NCBI GenBank assembly: GCA_000436755.1 | Contig: FR887302.1 | Span: 1-6,337, forward strand | DNA length: 6,337 nt | Direction: 5' to 3' | DNA from: Clostridium sp. CAG:253 | GTDB lineage: Bacteria > Bacillota > Clostridia > Lachnospirales > Lachnospiraceae | In this document: one piece after another, positions 5,738 through 6,337 of the stretch | How positions within the stretch are numbered: the stretch's first letter is position 1 | Layout: each line of letters starts with the position of its first letter | Notes under the pieces: model-generated | What the model saw: only the letters and a program-made list of their open reading frames with translations | Database searches by the model: none | Told to the model about the DNA's origin: nothing | Position numbers and translations under genes: made by a program

Positions 5738-6337
5738 TTATGGGAACATAGGAACCATTTTAAGTCCAAGGTTCTCTTCAAGTCCAAACATAATATTCAT
5801 ATTCTGGACTGCCTGTCCGGCAGCGCCTTTGACAACATTGTCAATTGCACCCATCATAATGATTCGTCCTGTTCTGTCATCTATCTTAAAGTTTATATCT
5901 GCAAAGTTGCTTCCTTCTACCCATCTTGTCTCAGGATAAACGTCTTTTTCAAGCACTCTTACAAAATATTCATCTTTATAATATTTATCATATACAGCTT
6001 TCACTTCATCATATGACATTTTCTTTTTAAGTGTCGCATAAGATGTCGCAAGTATTCCTCTGTTCATCGGCACAAGATCCTCTGTTCATCGGCACAAGAT
6101 GCGGTGTAAAGTTTATAAGTACATCTTCACCTGAAGCATATGAAAGCTGGTCTTCTATCTCAGGAGTGTGTCTGTGTGACGCAACTCCGTATGGTTTTAT
6201 GCTCTCATTTACCTCACAATAGAGATTTGCAACTTTTGCACCTCTTCCGGCACCCGATGTTCCCGATTTAGCATCGATTATAATGCTGTTCATATCAATA
6301 AGTCCCTCTTTTGCCATCGGATAAATAGACAATGTGG
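5738..6337 (-). pseudogene. argC: N-acetyl-gamma-glutamyl-phosphate reductase, frameshifted and partial (5' end beyond window)
   Basis: ArgC reduces N-acetylglutamyl 5-phosphate with NADPH to the semialdehyde, the third step of arginine synthesis. The first frame enters at the right edge as [14 protein letters not shown], which in the family follows closely after the catalytic Cys (outside the window). It then shows [10 protein letters not shown], the conserved HRHTPEIE with the active-site His, and [11 protein letters not shown]. At a 22-bp duplication (6056-6100) the frame shifts, adds 16 unrelated residues and stops at TAA (6027-6029). The rest of ArgC continues in another frame from the second copy as [18 protein letters not shown] to NMNIMFGLEENLGLKMVPMFP, stop at 5738-5740. 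Dropping one copy gives one open frame of 191 codons here with the family's normal C-terminus. As read, the gene is inactive. It is either a recent mutation or a sequence/assembly error; both halves are otherwise well conserved, so the break is young. Confidence 0.93.
6056..6100. repeat. 22-bp tandem duplication inside argC
   Basis: The 22-base unit beginning CCTCTGTTCATCGG is present twice, exactly and back to back (6057-6078 and 6079-6100), with one further matching base at 6056. The length is not a multiple of three, so it shifts the argC frame by one base. The unit encodes part of the conserved LVPMNRG motif, so the single-copy state must be ancestral. Confidence 0.97.

Noticed and set aside
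6056..6100. Start of a CRISPR array or a mobile-element target-site duplication
   Set aside because: Only two units with no spacer and no inserted element between them; the unit is coding sequence of argC.
6027..6100. Programmed frameshift in argC
   Set aside because: The frame change is fully explained by the inserted 22-bp copy; no slippery heptamer with a downstream structure is needed, and one copy alone encodes normal ArgC.
6031..6222. Plus-strand open frame across the argC duplication
   Set aside because: It lies opposite conserved ArgC sequence on both sides of the repeat and shows no protein family of its own.

Overview
The window is AT-rich and every gene I can support lies on the minus strand, so biological order runs from the right edge to the left. 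Protein style (a ComEA with an SLBB domain, OmpR-type regulator, GerMN lipoprotein, clostridial-type ArgB and ArgD), strong AGGAGG ribosome binding sites and short intergenic gaps suggest a Gram-positive member of the Clostridia, most likely Lachnospiraceae-like. That placement is inference from gene character, not from a marker gene.

Right part (3601-6337): an arginine (ornithine) biosynthesis operon read argC -> argB -> argD, with gaps of 19 and 15 nt. It covers three consecutive steps: ArgB phosphorylates N-acetylglutamate, ArgC reduces the acyl phosphate, and ArgD transaminates the semialdehyde to N-acetylornithine. argC is cut by the window edge and is also broken by an exact 22-bp tandem duplication (6056-6100). 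Removing one copy restores a conserved ArgC reading frame. argJ is not between argC and argB, where it often sits.

Middle (3403-3600): the only long non-coding stretch. It holds a convincing intrinsic terminator (3454-3510, minus), a 17-bp AT-rich perfect dyad (3525-3541) and a promoter candidate (-35 at 3536-3541, -10 at 3513-3518). If the promoter is real, its start point falls inside the 5' arm of the terminator. Arg-operon read-through would then be terminated, while transcripts started here would lack the full hairpin and proceed into comEA.

Left part (1-3402): an apparent four-gene unit, comEA -> OmpR-family response regulator -> sensor histidine kinase -> GerMN-domain lipoprotein (runs off the left edge), with gaps of 23, 36 and 23 nt. 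The regulator and kinase form an intact two-component system with all key residues present. The lipoprotein sits where accessory proteins of envelope two-component systems sit in other Gram-positives (LpqB after MtrAB, YycH/YycI after WalRK), which suggests an envelope-sensing role. No mobile element, CRISPR array, tRNA or rRNA was seen. The window is mostly ordinary; the argC duplication and the comEA leader are the items that deserve attention.
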